The notes: generated by a model not told the origin, from the sequence alone. DNA of 64,000 nt from JAVKLU01 sp031538895 (GCA_031538895.1 JAVKLU010000083.1:1-64000), one strand, 5' to 3'; shown: positions 18,085 through 27,431, counted from the first letter of the stretch. Numbers and translations: made by a program.

Positions 18085-18573
18085 ATGTCACTTCAAAACT
18101 TAATTAAAATAGAACAAAACAAAATTTCTGGATTGCAAGACAAAATCGACGCACTCCAAAAAGAAATCGTCTTGCGTAAAAAACGCTTAAGTGCGGTCAT
18201 GACCTTGTATAAAAACGACGGTCTCGAAGCGAAAAATAGCAAGACTGGCAGCAAAACGATAAGCCAGAAAAAAAACAAAACCACTGGTGCAAAACGTGGC
18301 CGCGCTGATGCGGGAAAATTAACACCAGAAGCCTTCAAAATATTGCAATTCATCGGTACGGATGGGCACACCATGCCACAAATTTTGACCTTTTGTGAAT
18401 CGATTCAGTACAAAACAAATGCCATCAATATGCGCGGAATGATTCGCTACTGGGCGACACGACACAACTGGATTGACAGCCCGCGCCACGGTGTGCATCG
18501 ACTGACCCGGCAAGGCAGCGAACGTTTAACCCAAGCTTTAATTCCCGTCCCAGAAGCGATCACTGGCACATAG
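18085..18573 (+). CDS. Hypothetical protein with N-terminal coiled coil and winged-helix-like C-terminus
   Basis: 162 residues from the ATG at 18085. Residues 1-50 form a predicted coiled coil (IEQNKISGLQDKIDALQKEI). A Lys/Ser/Thr-rich linker (about 50-75) follows, then a C-terminal region (about 80-155) with helix-turn-helix character: a helix, a segment MPQILTFCESIQY, and TRHNWIDSPRHGVHRLTRQG, which looks like the wing of a DNA-binding fold. I do not recognise a named family. The layout suggests a nucleoid- or DNA-associated regulator, but that is inference. It stands alone upstream of the secretin pair. Confidence 0.55.
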   Translation: MSLQNLIKIEQNKISGLQDKIDALQKEIVLRKKRLSAVMTLYKNDGLEAKNSKTGSKTISQKKNKTTGAKRGRADAGKLTPEAFKILQFIGTDGHTMPQILTFCESIQYKTNAINMRGMIRYWATRHNWIDSPRHGVHRLTRQGSERLTQALIPVPEAITGT

Positions 18574-18634
18574 TGGCATCGTGATTAACAGTGTGATGCC
18601 GATTTAGAATCATTTCTACTGATCGAACTTCATC

Positions 18635-19264
18635 ATGTCAACACGCTTTCATAAAACGCCCGTACTCACTGCGGGCATTTTTTTGGCGGGTGTTTTCCTG
18701 TGTGCGATCGTCAATGCGCAAACAGTGCAAAAATGGTTGCAAGAACAACGCACTAAAAATTCGACATCAACTCGCACGATTCAATCAATCAGTGATACCC
18801 AAAAACTGAGCGCCACCTCAAAAGAATCAAACGCAAAATCACCGCGCGCCAAAAAATTATCTTCTGCCGTATCACCCCATTCTGCGAGCACAAATTTTGC
18901 GCCAAAAATTACAAATTCAATTGCAAATTCAATTGAAACCTCAGTTAAAAACTCAGCAACTCCATCCACCAACATTTCATCAAAAACACCCCCAGCTAAT
19001 CCGGCTAATACATTACAACCCAATCAACTGCAATTGGTCGCGCTGATTTATCATACCAAGGTCTCAGCCACCCCCGCCACACAAGCGATTGTGTCACGGG
19101 GAAAAGCGTCATGGGTGTTGAACATCGGGCAATCTTTGCCAATAATACCTTCATCAATATCATCATCGTCGACAAAAATTCAAACCATTAACGACGATCA
19201 TATTGTTCTGCAAAAAGGGGATCAAATAGTCTCTTGGAATATTGGCACGGTATACGAGGAGTAA
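18635..19264 (+). CDS. Exported protein with PilP/GspC-like C-terminal domain
   Basis: 209 residues. An N-terminal signal-anchor (about 10-29) is followed by a long Ser/Thr/Asn/Lys-rich disordered stretch (about 40-135). A compact beta-rich C-terminal domain follows (about 136-209: LQLVALIYHT, ASWVLNIGQSLPI, DHIVLQKGDQIVSWNIG). The last part resembles the homology region of inner-membrane secretion or pilus proteins (GspC, PilP, MshK) that contact a secretin. The next gene, 4 bp downstream, encodes a secretin, which supports the reading. No lipobox is present, so it is not a classical PilP lipoprotein. Confidence 0.5.
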   Translation: MSTRFHKTPVLTAGIFLAGVFLCAIVNAQTVQKWLQEQRTKNSTSTRTIQSISDTQKLSATSKESNAKSPRAKKLSSAVSPHSASTNFAPKITNSIANSIETSVKNSATPSTNISSKTPPANPANTLQPNQLQLVALIYHTKVSATPATQAIVSRGKASWVLNIGQSLPIIPSSISSSSTKIQTINDDHIVLQKGDQIVSWNIGTVYEE

Positions 19265-19268
19265 AGTC

Positions 19269-20633
19269 ATGGCCCGCACACAGTTCATGTTGCATGTGGT
19301 TTTTGTCAGCTTGATTCTGTGCAGTTGTGCGCACGTACCACCCACCACAACAGAACCTCTGATTAACTTCCCTATTCCACCCATTACATCGAAACAAAAT
19401 ACACCAAACACGACGCGTTTTACGATTAACGCTCAACACGTCGATCTGCGCGTGTTACTGAACCACATTACGCAACTGGCGGGAATGCGTTTAATTTTGG
19501 GCAATGATGTTGAAGACTATGCGTCCATCCATGTCAAAGACCTTGAAGCCTTAACAATTCTTCGAGAAATCGTACAAAACCATAAATTGATAATGAACCA
19601 ATATGGCGAGTTGGTCTGGATCAATCGACCGATTAAATTAGGCGAACTGGAAACCGTGCAAATTCCACTACGCTACCAACGCGCCGAGGTATTAAAGCAA
19701 TCCTTAAATTTAGACAGCAATGGTCACGCGCCTTTCTTGAGTAAAAGCGGCATGGTAGTGATTGATCAACGTACCAACCAATTATTTATCAGCGACACAC
19801 CAGATCGAATCACCGCCATACGGCGAATTATTGAATGGCTGGATGTACCCACCCGACAAGTCGAAATTGTGGTGCAAATTGTGGAGGCCGACGATGGTTT
19901 TGGTCGAACTCTAGGCGCACGCTTGGGCGCCCGTTTAGGAGCTACAGATAAAGGCGGTTCTGGCGCGGTGTTTGGTGGCAATACCAGTGCCGTGGCAGTT
20001 TCCAGTGGTCAGGTGAACAATGCTGGCGACGCCTTAACCAACAGTCAAATAGTGAACTTGCCCGCCAACCCCTTGGGCGGCAATGCACCCGCGACTTTTG
20101 CGGGCAGTTTGTTTTCTGCCAATGCGCAACAATTTTTGAATCTCGAACTCTCGGCACTCGAAAATAGCGGGAAAGGAAAAGTTCTGTCGCGCCCGCGCTT
20201 AATCACTGCCGATCAACTACAAGCCCTCATCGAACAAGGCACCGAGTTACCTTATCAACAAACCAGTAGCAGTGGTAACGTCCAGGTCTCGTTTCGGAAG
20301 GCTAATTTACGACTTGAAGTTCAACCACAAATTACGCCCGATAACACGGTTGTTTTAAATGTTGAAATTAGTAAAGATTCGGTTGGACAAGAAACCCGTT
20401 CGGGATTTGCGATTGATACCAAACACATTAAAACGCAAGTCACGGTTGATGATGGCGGTACGGTAATGTTGGGTGGAATTGAAACGCAATCAGAACGTAC
20501 CACTGAAAACAAAGTGCCGTGGCTTGGTGATATTCCATATTTAGGATGGCTCTTTAAAAACAACAGCAAAAACCAAAGCAAAACAGAATTATTGGTGTTC
20601 ATCACTCCAAAAATTATCGCATCACGACCTTAA
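19269..20633 (+). CDS. Secretin lipoprotein (PilQ/MshL/GspD superfamily, short form)
   Basis: 454 residues. It begins with a lipoprotein signal (MLHVVFVSLILCSCAH, lipobox LCSC), followed by an STN-type domain (about 50-115), an N1/NolW-like domain (RYQRAEVLKQSLN to ISDTPDRITAIRRIIEWLD, about 135-195) and the secretin beta-barrel domain ending VPWLGDIPYLGWLFKNN and ELLVFITPKII. Secretins form outer-membrane channels for type II secretion or pili. It lacks the AMIN domains of long PilQ and is closest in layout to MshL-type pilus secretins. No other pilus or secretion gene is nearby. The ATG at 19269 is chosen because it gives the lipoprotein signal. Confidence 0.8.
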   Translation: MARTQFMLHVVFVSLILCSCAHVPPTTTEPLINFPIPPITSKQNTPNTTRFTINAQHVDLRVLLNHITQLAGMRLILGNDVEDYASIHVKDLEALTILREIVQNHKLIMNQYGELVWINRPIKLGELETVQIPLRYQRAEVLKQSLNLDSNGHAPFLSKSGMVVIDQRTNQLFISDTPDRITAIRRIIEWLDVPTRQVEIVVQIVEADDGFGRTLGARLGARLGATDKGGSGAVFGGNTSAVAVSSGQVNNAGDALTNSQIVNLPANPLGGNAPATFAGSLFSANAQQFLNLELSALENSGKGKVLSRPRLITADQLQALIEQGTELPYQQTSSSGNVQVSFRKANLRLEVQPQITPDNTVVLNVEISKDSVGQETRSGFAIDTKHIKTQVTVDDGGTVMLGGIETQSERTTENKVPWLGDIPYLGWLFKNNSKNQSKTELLVFITPKIIASRP

Positions 20634-21720
20634 TATTATTCTTCGCTTTTGCCATTTCCTCAGCCAATAGCGTGACCGCAAGTGCATAACGAAAACTGCG
20701 GTTGTAGCGCGTAACTACAAAAAAATTATGCCCCATCACAAAATATTCTCGTTGCGCTTCGGTAATCGGCACGCTTATCACTGCGTAGCGATCATCAGCA
20801 GGCAAGTCAATTGGCAAGCTCACCAAATCAGAGGCGGTTTTGGTCGGTGATTCAATACCCTCAACTTCATAAAGACGCACTAAATCAAGCGGTAATTTTT
20901 TAGGTAAGGGCGCATAAAATAAGGGCAGTTGTGCCTTCCAACCAAAGCTGACTAAATAGCGCGCGACGCTGCCAATCGCATCAGCGGGCGAATCTTGCAA
21001 ATCAATTTGTCCATCTTTATCAAAATCAATTGCATGACGTCTCATTGAACTGGGCATAAATTGCGGCACTCCTATCGCACCGGCAAACGAACCGCGATAC
21101 ACAAAAGGATCGGTTTGATTGATCATTGCAAGTGCGATTAAATCAATGGCTTCTTGACGAAAAAATTCTTGACGCTGTATTTTTTTGGCACTTTCTGGAT
21201 AAGCAAAAGCTAAGGACAGTAAAGCATCTAAAGAGCGATGTTTCCCCAACAATTTTCCCATTCGTGTCTCGATCGACAAAATTGCGGCAATGATTTCTGC
21301 GGGAACGCCATATTTTTGTTGCGCCAGATCAAACCATTTTTTATGCGCCGCTAAATATTTCACACCCGCATTGATTCTTTGCTGATCAAGCATTTTTTGT
21401 TGATAGTGCGGCCATAAATTACGTTCGATATTTTTGTGAACATTGGCGTCAGTATTGGCCGTATTGGGCGTAAATAAATCAATTCCTACGGTTTCAAAGC
21501 GTACTTTTTTTAACCATTGCTGCAAAGTTTTGGGCCTTAATTTTTTTTTTAGAGGGCCTGTCGGCGTGACCTGAGAATTGACAACCTTCAAAGCATCAAC
21601 TTCAAACTCTTTTAAAAAATTTTCAAATTCTTTTGATTGATTTGAATACGCGACGCTGCTTAAAGCCATCAATAGTAATAAGGCTACTTTTTTAAATCTA
21701 AATTTTTTCAAATCAAACAT
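20614..21720 (-). CDS. mltB: Membrane-bound lytic murein transglycosylase B-like
   Basis: 368 residues from the ATG at 21720. A signal peptide (FRFKKVALLLLMALSSVAYS) is followed by the SLT2 domain. The catalytic Glu lies in AAILSIETRMGK, and GVPQFMPSSMRRHAIDFDKDGQIDL (split here by the family's Ca-binding-like segment) is typical of MltB. The enzyme cleaves peptidoglycan glycan strands to 1,6-anhydro products in the periplasm. No lipobox Cys follows the signal, so it may be soluble. Its 3' end overlaps the secretin gene by 20 bp in convergent orientation. Confidence 0.88.
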   Translation of the reverse strand: MFDLKKFRFKKVALLLLMALSSVAYSNQSKEFENFLKEFEVDALKVVNSQVTPTGPLKKKLRPKTLQQWLKKVRFETVGIDLFTPNTANTDANVHKNIERNLWPHYQQKMLDQQRINAGVKYLAAHKKWFDLAQQKYGVPAEIIAAILSIETRMGKLLGKHRSLDALLSLAFAYPESAKKIQRQEFFRQEAIDLIALAMINQTDPFVYRGSFAGAIGVPQFMPSSMRRHAIDFDKDGQIDLQDSPADAIGSVARYLVSFGWKAQLPLFYAPLPKKLPLDLVRLYEVEGIESPTKTASDLVSLPIDLPADDRYAVISVPITEAQREYFVMGHNFFVVTRYNRSFRYALAVTLLAEEMAKAKNNIKVVMR

Positions 21721-22117
21721 AAGAGACCATCGCATAAAAAACCATTTTTAAATAACTGGCGTTATCGTATCTGCTATATCGATTAAATCAGACACTGAAT
21801 CGTCAGTTAGCAAAGCCATTCTATATTGATCTGCAAACTTTTCATCGCACAATCTTGAAACCAGATTTTATGAATTCTGGTTATCATCTGTTTAATATTA
21901 TTGAGTCGCGTCGAATATTGTCAACCCAGCTTTATCAACTCAGTTTCTGATTGAGTGTCATTACATTTTCGACGCTTTAAAAAATACTTGTTGAAGCATT
22001 TTTTGCTTGAATCCACTCTTTAAATGCTGTAAACGCGATATTTACTGACTCGATATGATTCACCTTCACTGCTCTTTTGGTGATTTTTTATGATCTTTTT
22101 AATGACCAAGTTTTAAT
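21721..22117. promoter_or_regulatory. Divergent intergenic region mltB / pyk
   Basis: About 400 bp of AT-rich DNA between divergent genes. It should contain both promoters. I see no ORF, convincing terminator or operator palindrome. Confidence 0.35.
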
Positions 22118-23557
22118 ATGCGCGCAACCAAAATAGTGGCCACATTAGGCCCTGCCAGTAATGATTTAGAAACGCTTTCTCGCCTCATTAACGCCGGTGT
22201 CAATGTCGTACGTTTGAATTTTTCACATGGCAAAGCAGAAGACCATTTAAAACGCGCCGCGCTAGTGCGCGAAGCTTCGCGCATTTGTCAAAAACCTGTT
22301 GCCATCATGGCTGATTTACAGGGCCCAAAAATTCGCGTCGGAAAATTTGAAAACGGTATGATCGAATTGACGCCCAAAGACACTTTTATTCTTGATGCGG
22401 ATTGGGGTCAAAAAGGTGAATTAGGCAATCAAGAACGCGTGGGGTTGGATTACAAAGAATTACCTCGCGATTTGAAAAAAGATGACTTACTCTTACTCAA
22501 CGATGGTTTGATTGTCTTACGTGTGGAAAAAATTCAAGGTAACGAAATTCATACCATCGTCAAAATTGGCGGTCCTTTGTCGAATAACAAAGGTATCAAT
22601 TTGCAAGGTGGCGGCCTATCCGCACCAGCACTGACAGCCAAAGACATGGAAGATATTAAAACTGCGATGCAATTAAAAGCAGAATATTTAGCCGTGTCTT
22701 TTCCTAAAACTGCCAACGATATTTTGATGGCGCGCCAACTCGCCAATATTGCAGGCGAAGAATACAAACACAAAACACGCATCATTGCCAAAATCGAACG
22801 CGCTGAAGCGATCCCCGCATTAACTGAAATTCTCGAAGTCTCCGATGGCATTATGGTCGCACGCGGCGATCTCGCAGTTGAAGTCGGCAATGCGACGGTT
22901 CCAGCATTACAAAAACACATGATCAAATTGGCGCGCAAGCACAACAAGCTTGTTATTACCGCAACACAAATGATGGAATCGATGATTCACAACGCCGTAC
23001 CGACGCGTGCGGAGGTTTCTGACGTCGCCAACGCAGTGTTGGATGGCACTGACTCGGTCATGCTATCGGCAGAAACCGCTGCCGGAAAATATCCCGTCGA
23101 AACGGTTGAACAAATGCATGCTATTTGTGTGGAAGCCGAAAAAGCCGACACCTATCAATTAGATGCTGACTTTATGGATAAAAAATTTTCGCGTACCGAT
23201 CAATCCATTGCGTATGGTGCGATGTTCATTGCCTATCATTTGCGCGTCAAAATGATCGTTGCGTTGACCGAATCGGGATCAACGCCTTTATGGATGAGTC
23301 GACAAAACATTGACATTCCAATTGTCGCGATGACCACCGAAAAGAACAGCCTCTTACGCATGATGCTGTTCCGTAACGTTCACCCATTGTTAATGACAAA
23401 ACAGGTACAACAAAGCGACTCCTTCGCCGAAGTGGAACGCGTACTTTTGGGGCAAGGGATGATCCAAAAAGGTGACACCATCGTCATTACCTGGGGCGAA
23501 GAAATGGGCACCGTCGGCAGCACTAACTGCTTAAAAATCATGTGCATTGGCGGATGA
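22118..23557 (+). CDS. pyk: Pyruvate kinase
   Basis: 479 residues, typical length. It converts phosphoenolpyruvate and ADP to pyruvate and ATP. The N-terminus RATKIVATLGPASN with RLNFSHG, the signature region IIAKIERAEAI with the catalytic Lys, GIMVARGDLAVEVG, ITATQMMESMI and TRAEVSDVANAVLDGTDSVMLSAETA are all present. The C-terminal effector domain is also present. It is followed by psiE and purC on the same strand. Confidence 0.97.
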   Translation: MRATKIVATLGPASNDLETLSRLINAGVNVVRLNFSHGKAEDHLKRAALVREASRICQKPVAIMADLQGPKIRVGKFENGMIELTPKDTFILDADWGQKGELGNQERVGLDYKELPRDLKKDDLLLLNDGLIVLRVEKIQGNEIHTIVKIGGPLSNNKGINLQGGGLSAPALTAKDMEDIKTAMQLKAEYLAVSFPKTANDILMARQLANIAGEEYKHKTRIIAKIERAEAIPALTEILEVSDGIMVARGDLAVEVGNATVPALQKHMIKLARKHNKLVITATQMMESMIHNAVPTRAEVSDVANAVLDGTDSVMLSAETAAGKYPVETVEQMHAICVEAEKADTYQLDADFMDKKFSRTDQSIAYGAMFIAYHLRVKMIVALTESGSTPLWMSRQNIDIPIVAMTTEKNSLLRMMLFRNVHPLLMTKQVQQSDSFAEVERVLLGQGMIQKGDTIVITWGEEMGTVGSTNCLKIMCIGG

Positions 23558-23634
23558 TTGATTTTTCCTGATTGTTGTTACCATCAGTTAGGCCTCATTT
23601 TTTCATTTCAACTTTTTACTTTTTACTTTCAAGC

Positions 23635-24072
23635 ATGAATATTGAATCCAAACTTTTCCGAAAACTACATAATTTTTTTGACAATGGCTTATCGATTGTC
23701 GAGTATCTGGGACTGCTCGTTATCGCCTTTGCGACCACTTACGCCATGTACAACGAAACCCTCATCATCATTAAAAATGGCGGTGCCAGTTTGACTGATT
23801 TGCTGTTGATGTTTTTATTTTTAGAAGTTCTCGCCATGATTGGCCAGTACTTTCGCTCGGGTAAATTGCCGGTTCGTTATCCTTTGTATATCGCGATTGT
23901 TGCGGTAGCGCGGTATTTGATCTTGGATATCAAAGAGGTCAGCGAAATTCGTATGATTGCCGTGTCCGCGACGATACTGCTTTTGGCTCTCGCAGTATTG
24001 ATCATCCGCTATGGCCACGTTCATTATCCTTACAACAGCGAGCCGGCCCACAAACCCTACGTTAAGGAGTAA
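23635..24072 (+). CDS. psiE: Phosphate-starvation-inducible PsiE family membrane protein
   Basis: 145 residues from the ATG at 23635, with four predicted transmembrane segments (about 22-42, 52-75, 85-100 and 108-125). The layout and motifs such as LLLMFLFLEVLAMIGQYF and PVRYPLYIAIVAVARYLILD fit the PsiE family. The function is not established; the family is named for induction under phosphate starvation in E. coli. A longer reading frame from 23572 would add an unrelated hydrophobic stretch. A short 7-bp tandem run (acttttt) lies just upstream of the start. Confidence 0.8.
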   Translation: MNIESKLFRKLHNFFDNGLSIVEYLGLLVIAFATTYAMYNETLIIIKNGGASLTDLLLMFLFLEVLAMIGQYFRSGKLPVRYPLYIAIVAVARYLILDIKEVSEIRMIAVSATILLLALAVLIIRYGHVHYPYNSEPAHKPYVKE

Positions 24073-24077
24073 GTGCA

Positions 24078-24989
24078 GTGACCGCAGTGGATACCGTTTT
24101 TGACAGTCAAATTAGTAGCTTGTCTTTATTAGGGCGTGGCAAAGTTCGTGATAACTATGTCATTGATGAGGACACGATGCTCATGGTGACCAGCGATCGG
24201 CTGTCGGCTTTTGATGTGATCTTGTCTGACCCGATTCCCAATAAAGGGCGCGTACTCAATCAGCTATCGACATTTTGGTTAAACACACTGGCCGCTAAAC
24301 TCAAACTACCCACGCACTTAACGGGTATTGCCCCTGAATCAGTCGTTGCGACACAAGAGCGCGATCAAGTGACGGGGCGGGCGCTAGTCGTTAAACGTTT
24401 AAAACCCATCATGATCGAAGCGGTCGTGCGCGGTTATTTAATTGGTTCGGGATGGAAAGACTATCAACAATCAGGCGCGGTCTGCGGAATCAATTTACCC
24501 AAAGGATTAGTGCTCGCGCAACAATTGCCCGAACCCATTTTTACCCCCGCGTTCAAAGCCAATATCGGTGAACACGACGAAAATATTTCGTTTGCGCAAA
24601 TGCAAAATCAAATCGGCAATGACCTTGCCGAACAAATTCGCAGCATCAGCATCGCCCTATATCAAAGCGCAGTCTCGCATGCCGATACGTGTGGAATTAT
24701 TATTGCCGATACCAAATTTGAATTTGGTCTGGACGATAGGGGTGTCGTGCATTTAATGGACGAAGTCTTAACCCCAGACTCGTCGCGATTCTGGGCGCGT
24801 GCACAATACCGCACTGGCGAGTCGCCCGCGTCTTTTGATAAACAATTTGTACGCGATTATTTAGAATCTCTGATCTGGAATAAACAAGCACCTGCGCCAC
24901 GCTTGCCGCAAAATATCATTACACAAACGGCCGACAAATATCGCGAAGCGCTATTGAGATTGACCGGTAGTCCACTTCAAGCTAATTGA
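24078..24989 (+). CDS. purC: Phosphoribosylaminoimidazole-succinocarboxamide synthase
   Basis: 303 residues with a GTG start. It joins CAIR and aspartate to give SAICAR in purine synthesis. Signatures include LLGRGKVRDNYVIDED near the N-terminus, MVTSDRLSAFDVIL, EAVVRGYLIGSGWKDY, IGEHDENISF, and IADTKFEFGLDDRG with the following DEVLTPDSSRFW. It begins 5 bp after the psiE stop, and the next gene begins 2 bp after its own stop, so co-transcription is likely. Confidence 0.96.
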   Translation: MTAVDTVFDSQISSLSLLGRGKVRDNYVIDEDTMLMVTSDRLSAFDVILSDPIPNKGRVLNQLSTFWLNTLAAKLKLPTHLTGIAPESVVATQERDQVTGRALVVKRLKPIMIEAVVRGYLIGSGWKDYQQSGAVCGINLPKGLVLAQQLPEPIFTPAFKANIGEHDENISFAQMQNQIGNDLAEQIRSISIALYQSAVSHADTCGIIIADTKFEFGLDDRGVVHLMDEVLTPDSSRFWARAQYRTGESPASFDKQFVRDYLESLIWNKQAPAPRLPQNIITQTADKYREALLRLTGSPLQAN

Positions 24990-24991
24990 TC

Positions 24992-25486
24992 ATGAATATT
25001 TACAGGAATGACACGCGCTATTGGCGTATTAAAAACACGATCTTTGTCGGCGATACGGTGTCAATTACTGATCAATACGGCCACTACACCAAAACCTTTT
25101 CAGTGCCTGCGATTTTGGCGGCACAAATTCGAGGTGAAAATTTATTTGCAATCACGCGTGATCGCACGGTGTGGGAAATTCAGATTCGCAGTGGTGCACG
25201 CAAAAAACTCGCGCTACTGCATGATTTTCTGGTTGATTGTGCACAAGCTGAAAAAATACTGATCCAATTTATCGGTCCCCCAGAACCCTTTCCGACAAAC
25301 TTAGATGAAAGTAAAGTCGCGCCCTTGCACGGTATTAAGCCTGAAGACGCACAATTAATCAACAAAGTGCATACTTTAGAATGGGAACGGGCCGCACGTA
25401 ATTTGAACCAAAGTATTCGGCAAATCAATCTCAAACCTAACGCTGTCAAACCTGATGCCGTTAAACCTGACGCTAAAAAATTGTAA
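24992..25486 (+). CDS. Hypothetical protein with KPDAV repeats at the C-terminus
   Basis: 164 residues from the ATG at 24992. The first 80 residues look like a small beta-rich domain (NIYRNDTRYWRIKNTIFVGDT), followed by a helical region. The C-terminus carries three tandem 5-residue repeats (KPNAV, KPDAV, KPDAK). No signal peptide or transmembrane segment is visible. I do not recognise a named family. It follows purC after 2 bp and is probably co-transcribed with it, but a purine-related role cannot be claimed. Confidence 0.55.
   Translation: MNIYRNDTRYWRIKNTIFVGDTVSITDQYGHYTKTFSVPAILAAQIRGENLFAITRDRTVWEIQIRSGARKKLALLHDFLVDCAQAEKILIQFIGPPEPFPTNLDESKVAPLHGIKPEDAQLINKVHTLEWERAARNLNQSIRQINLKPNAVKPDAVKPDAKKL
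25433..25477. repeat. 15-bp x3 in-frame tandem repeat
   Basis: Three adjacent copies of aaacctaacgctgtc with a few mismatches encode the KPxAV repeats at the C-terminus of the hypothetical protein. The in-frame unit length means expansion changes only tail length. Confidence 0.85.
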
Positions 25487-25529
25487 TCTGATCGACAGTC
25501 TTACCCCGCCCCGCCCCCAACATCATCCG

Positions 25530-26933
25530 CTACTCTGCATCTATCCAATCTAAACGCGCGGTAAAGTGACGCAACATCGCTGGCTCATAAATTAGCCTGA
25601 CTCCTTTCACGCTGCTCGCACCTTGCCGCACTGCCGTCAAACAATCGGCGATGTAATCCATGTGATCGTTGGTATACACGCGACGCGGAATTGTTAGACG
25701 CAACAATTCAAATGGCGAGATTTCTTGCTCACCCGTTTGCGGATTGCGCCCCAATAATAAAGAACCAATTTCCACAGCACGCACACCGCCTTCCAAATAC
25801 AACTCGCAGGCCAATGCGTGTGCGGGGAAATATTGAGGTGCTATGTGCGGCAACATTTTTTTCGCGTCAACAAAAACGGCGTGACCTCCCGTCGGCGTTT
25901 GAATCGGTACACCGCCGGCTTGCAAACGTGCCCCCAAATACGCGACCTGACCAATCCGATAGTGCAAATAATCAGTATCTAAACCTTCGCGCAAACCAAT
26001 CGCCATTGCCGCCATATCACGCCCCGCCAAACCGCCATAGGTCACAAAACCTTCCATCGCCACGGCTCGTGCCTGCACCGCTTGAAACAACGCCTGATCT
26101 GCACGCACGCAACACAAACCGCCAATATTGACCAGAGCATCTTTTTTTGCCGACATCGTGAACGCATCCGCATAAGAAAACATTTCCATCACAATGTCCT
26201 GCAAAGAAGTATCGCGATATGCCGGGTCCCGCTGTTGAATGAACCACGCGTTTTCAGCAAAGCGTGCGGCATCGATCAACATAAAAACATCATACTGTTT
26301 GGCCAAAGCACTGGCCGCACGCAAATTCTCCATAGACATTGGCTGACCGCCCGCACTGTTGCAAGTGATTGTGGCAATGACTGCCGCCACACGCCCTCTA
26401 TTTTGCTCCAGTGCGTGGTGCAAAGCGACGATATCAAAATTGCCCTTCCAATCATGTGCCGCAGTGGTGTCTAAAGCCGCCGGCGTCAATACGTTAATCG
26501 CGCGTGCTCCCGCAATTTCAACATGGGCTTTGGTCGTGTCAAAGTGATAGTTCGAAATAAATACTGGAGTGACGCTGTCAGAACTGGGCGGCAAACGTTT
26601 AATCAACTCTGGAAACAAAACTTGTTCCGCACCTCGTCCTTGATGGGTTGGCAAAGTGTAGGGATAGGCGAACAAGTCTTCCACTGTTTTTTTCAATGCA
26701 TAAAAACTGCGGCTACCGGCATACGCTTCATCGCCACACATCATGCCGGCCCATTGCTGATCACTCATCGCGCCAGTGCCACTGTCGGTCAGCAAGTCAA
26801 TATAGACCTGATCAGAGCGCAATAAAAACGGATTAAACCCTGCTTCTGCAAGGGCCTGTTTACGGTCTTCTAGCGAAATACACGAAATGGATTCGACCAT
26901 TTTGATACGAAAAGGTTCTGGGATACGACGCAT
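25530..26933 (-). CDS. tnaA: Tryptophanase
   Basis: 467 residues from the ATG at 26933, which has a strong ribosome site (aaggag, 5-6 nt spacing). This PLP enzyme cleaves tryptophan to indole, pyruvate and ammonia. The PLP lysine lies in TMSAKKDALVNIGG. Tryptophanase is favoured over the related tyrosine phenol-lyase because ATITCNSAGGQP, ARFAENAWFI and RAVEIGSLLLGRNP match tryptophanase, and the Arg that binds the phenol substrate in tyrosine phenol-lyase is replaced in VEIG. No tnaB permease is adjacent. Upstream lies a short reading frame in a leader-like position. Confidence 0.9.
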   Translation of the reverse strand: MRRIPEPFRIKMVESISCISLEDRKQALAEAGFNPFLLRSDQVYIDLLTDSGTGAMSDQQWAGMMCGDEAYAGSRSFYALKKTVEDLFAYPYTLPTHQGRGAEQVLFPELIKRLPPSSDSVTPVFISNYHFDTTKAHVEIAGARAINVLTPAALDTTAAHDWKGNFDIVALHHALEQNRGRVAAVIATITCNSAGGQPMSMENLRAASALAKQYDVFMLIDAARFAENAWFIQQRDPAYRDTSLQDIVMEMFSYADAFTMSAKKDALVNIGGLCCVRADQALFQAVQARAVAMEGFVTYGGLAGRDMAAMAIGLREGLDTDYLHYRIGQVAYLGARLQAGGVPIQTPTGGHAVFVDAKKMLPHIAPQYFPAHALACELYLEGGVRAVEIGSLLLGRNPQTGEQEISPFELLRLTIPRRVYTNDHMDYIADCLTAVRQGASSVKGVRLIYEPAMLRHFTARLDWIDAE

Positions 26934-26981
26934 TTGATACTCCTTATCAAGCGATTCATGCGCAACGCGCACGCTCTTTTT

Positions 26982-27119
26982 TTAATTCATAAAAATGATG
27001 CGGTACACATGAGGTAAACCATCACGGCCCGCGTTAAGAGGAGGAGTGCTTTGAGGGGAATTAGGACGGCGAAGCAGTTCATCGCTGCGTGGCGCCGAGA
27101 CTACCAACTCGGTCCCCAC
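26982..27119 (-). other. Possible leader ORF upstream of tnaA
   Basis: A 45-codon frame starting with GTG at 27119 (VGTELVVSAPRSDELL...) ends 48 bp before the tnaA start. A second, overlapping ATG frame (26987-27082, 31 codons, MNCFAVLIPLKALLLL...) is also open. The position recalls the tnaC leader peptide that controls tnaA in E. coli by tryptophan-induced stalling. Neither frame contains tryptophan, which E. coli TnaC needs, so the homology is not supported. Coding status is unproven. Confidence 0.25.
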
Positions 27120-27431
27120 TATCGACCTTGATCTCAACTGATTGCGACTGAATCAGCGCGCGGTTTGAAAAAATTGATACTCGTGATTCATCAGCGTATC
27201 AATAGACGCATCCATGCCGTCAAAGCATCCCTAAACGGATGCGCACAGATGCAAAAAATCGTCCACCAAAATAATATCCAAGGTGTACCAATGAGGGAAT
27301 GGAGGAATGACAAACATTTTTTATGATCAAAGTAACGCGCAGATTATGCAACAGATCTCGCACTTCTTTAATTAGCACGTCAAGATTGAGTGAAAACAAA
27401 TCGTAAAACGACAACAATGCATTCGTCGCGA
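27120..27431. other. Gene-poor gap upstream of tnaA leader
   Basis: About 310 bp between the tnaA leader region and the nsrR stop codon. A minus-strand frame of 65 codons (27220-27417) is open but shows no recognised domain. I see no promoter I can defend, although the tnaA promoter must lie near here. Confidence 0.3.

Noticed and set aside
25530..26933. Tyrosine phenol-lyase
   Set aside because: Active-site context (SNYHFDTT, ITCNSAGGQP, VEIGSLLLGR) agrees with tryptophanase instead.
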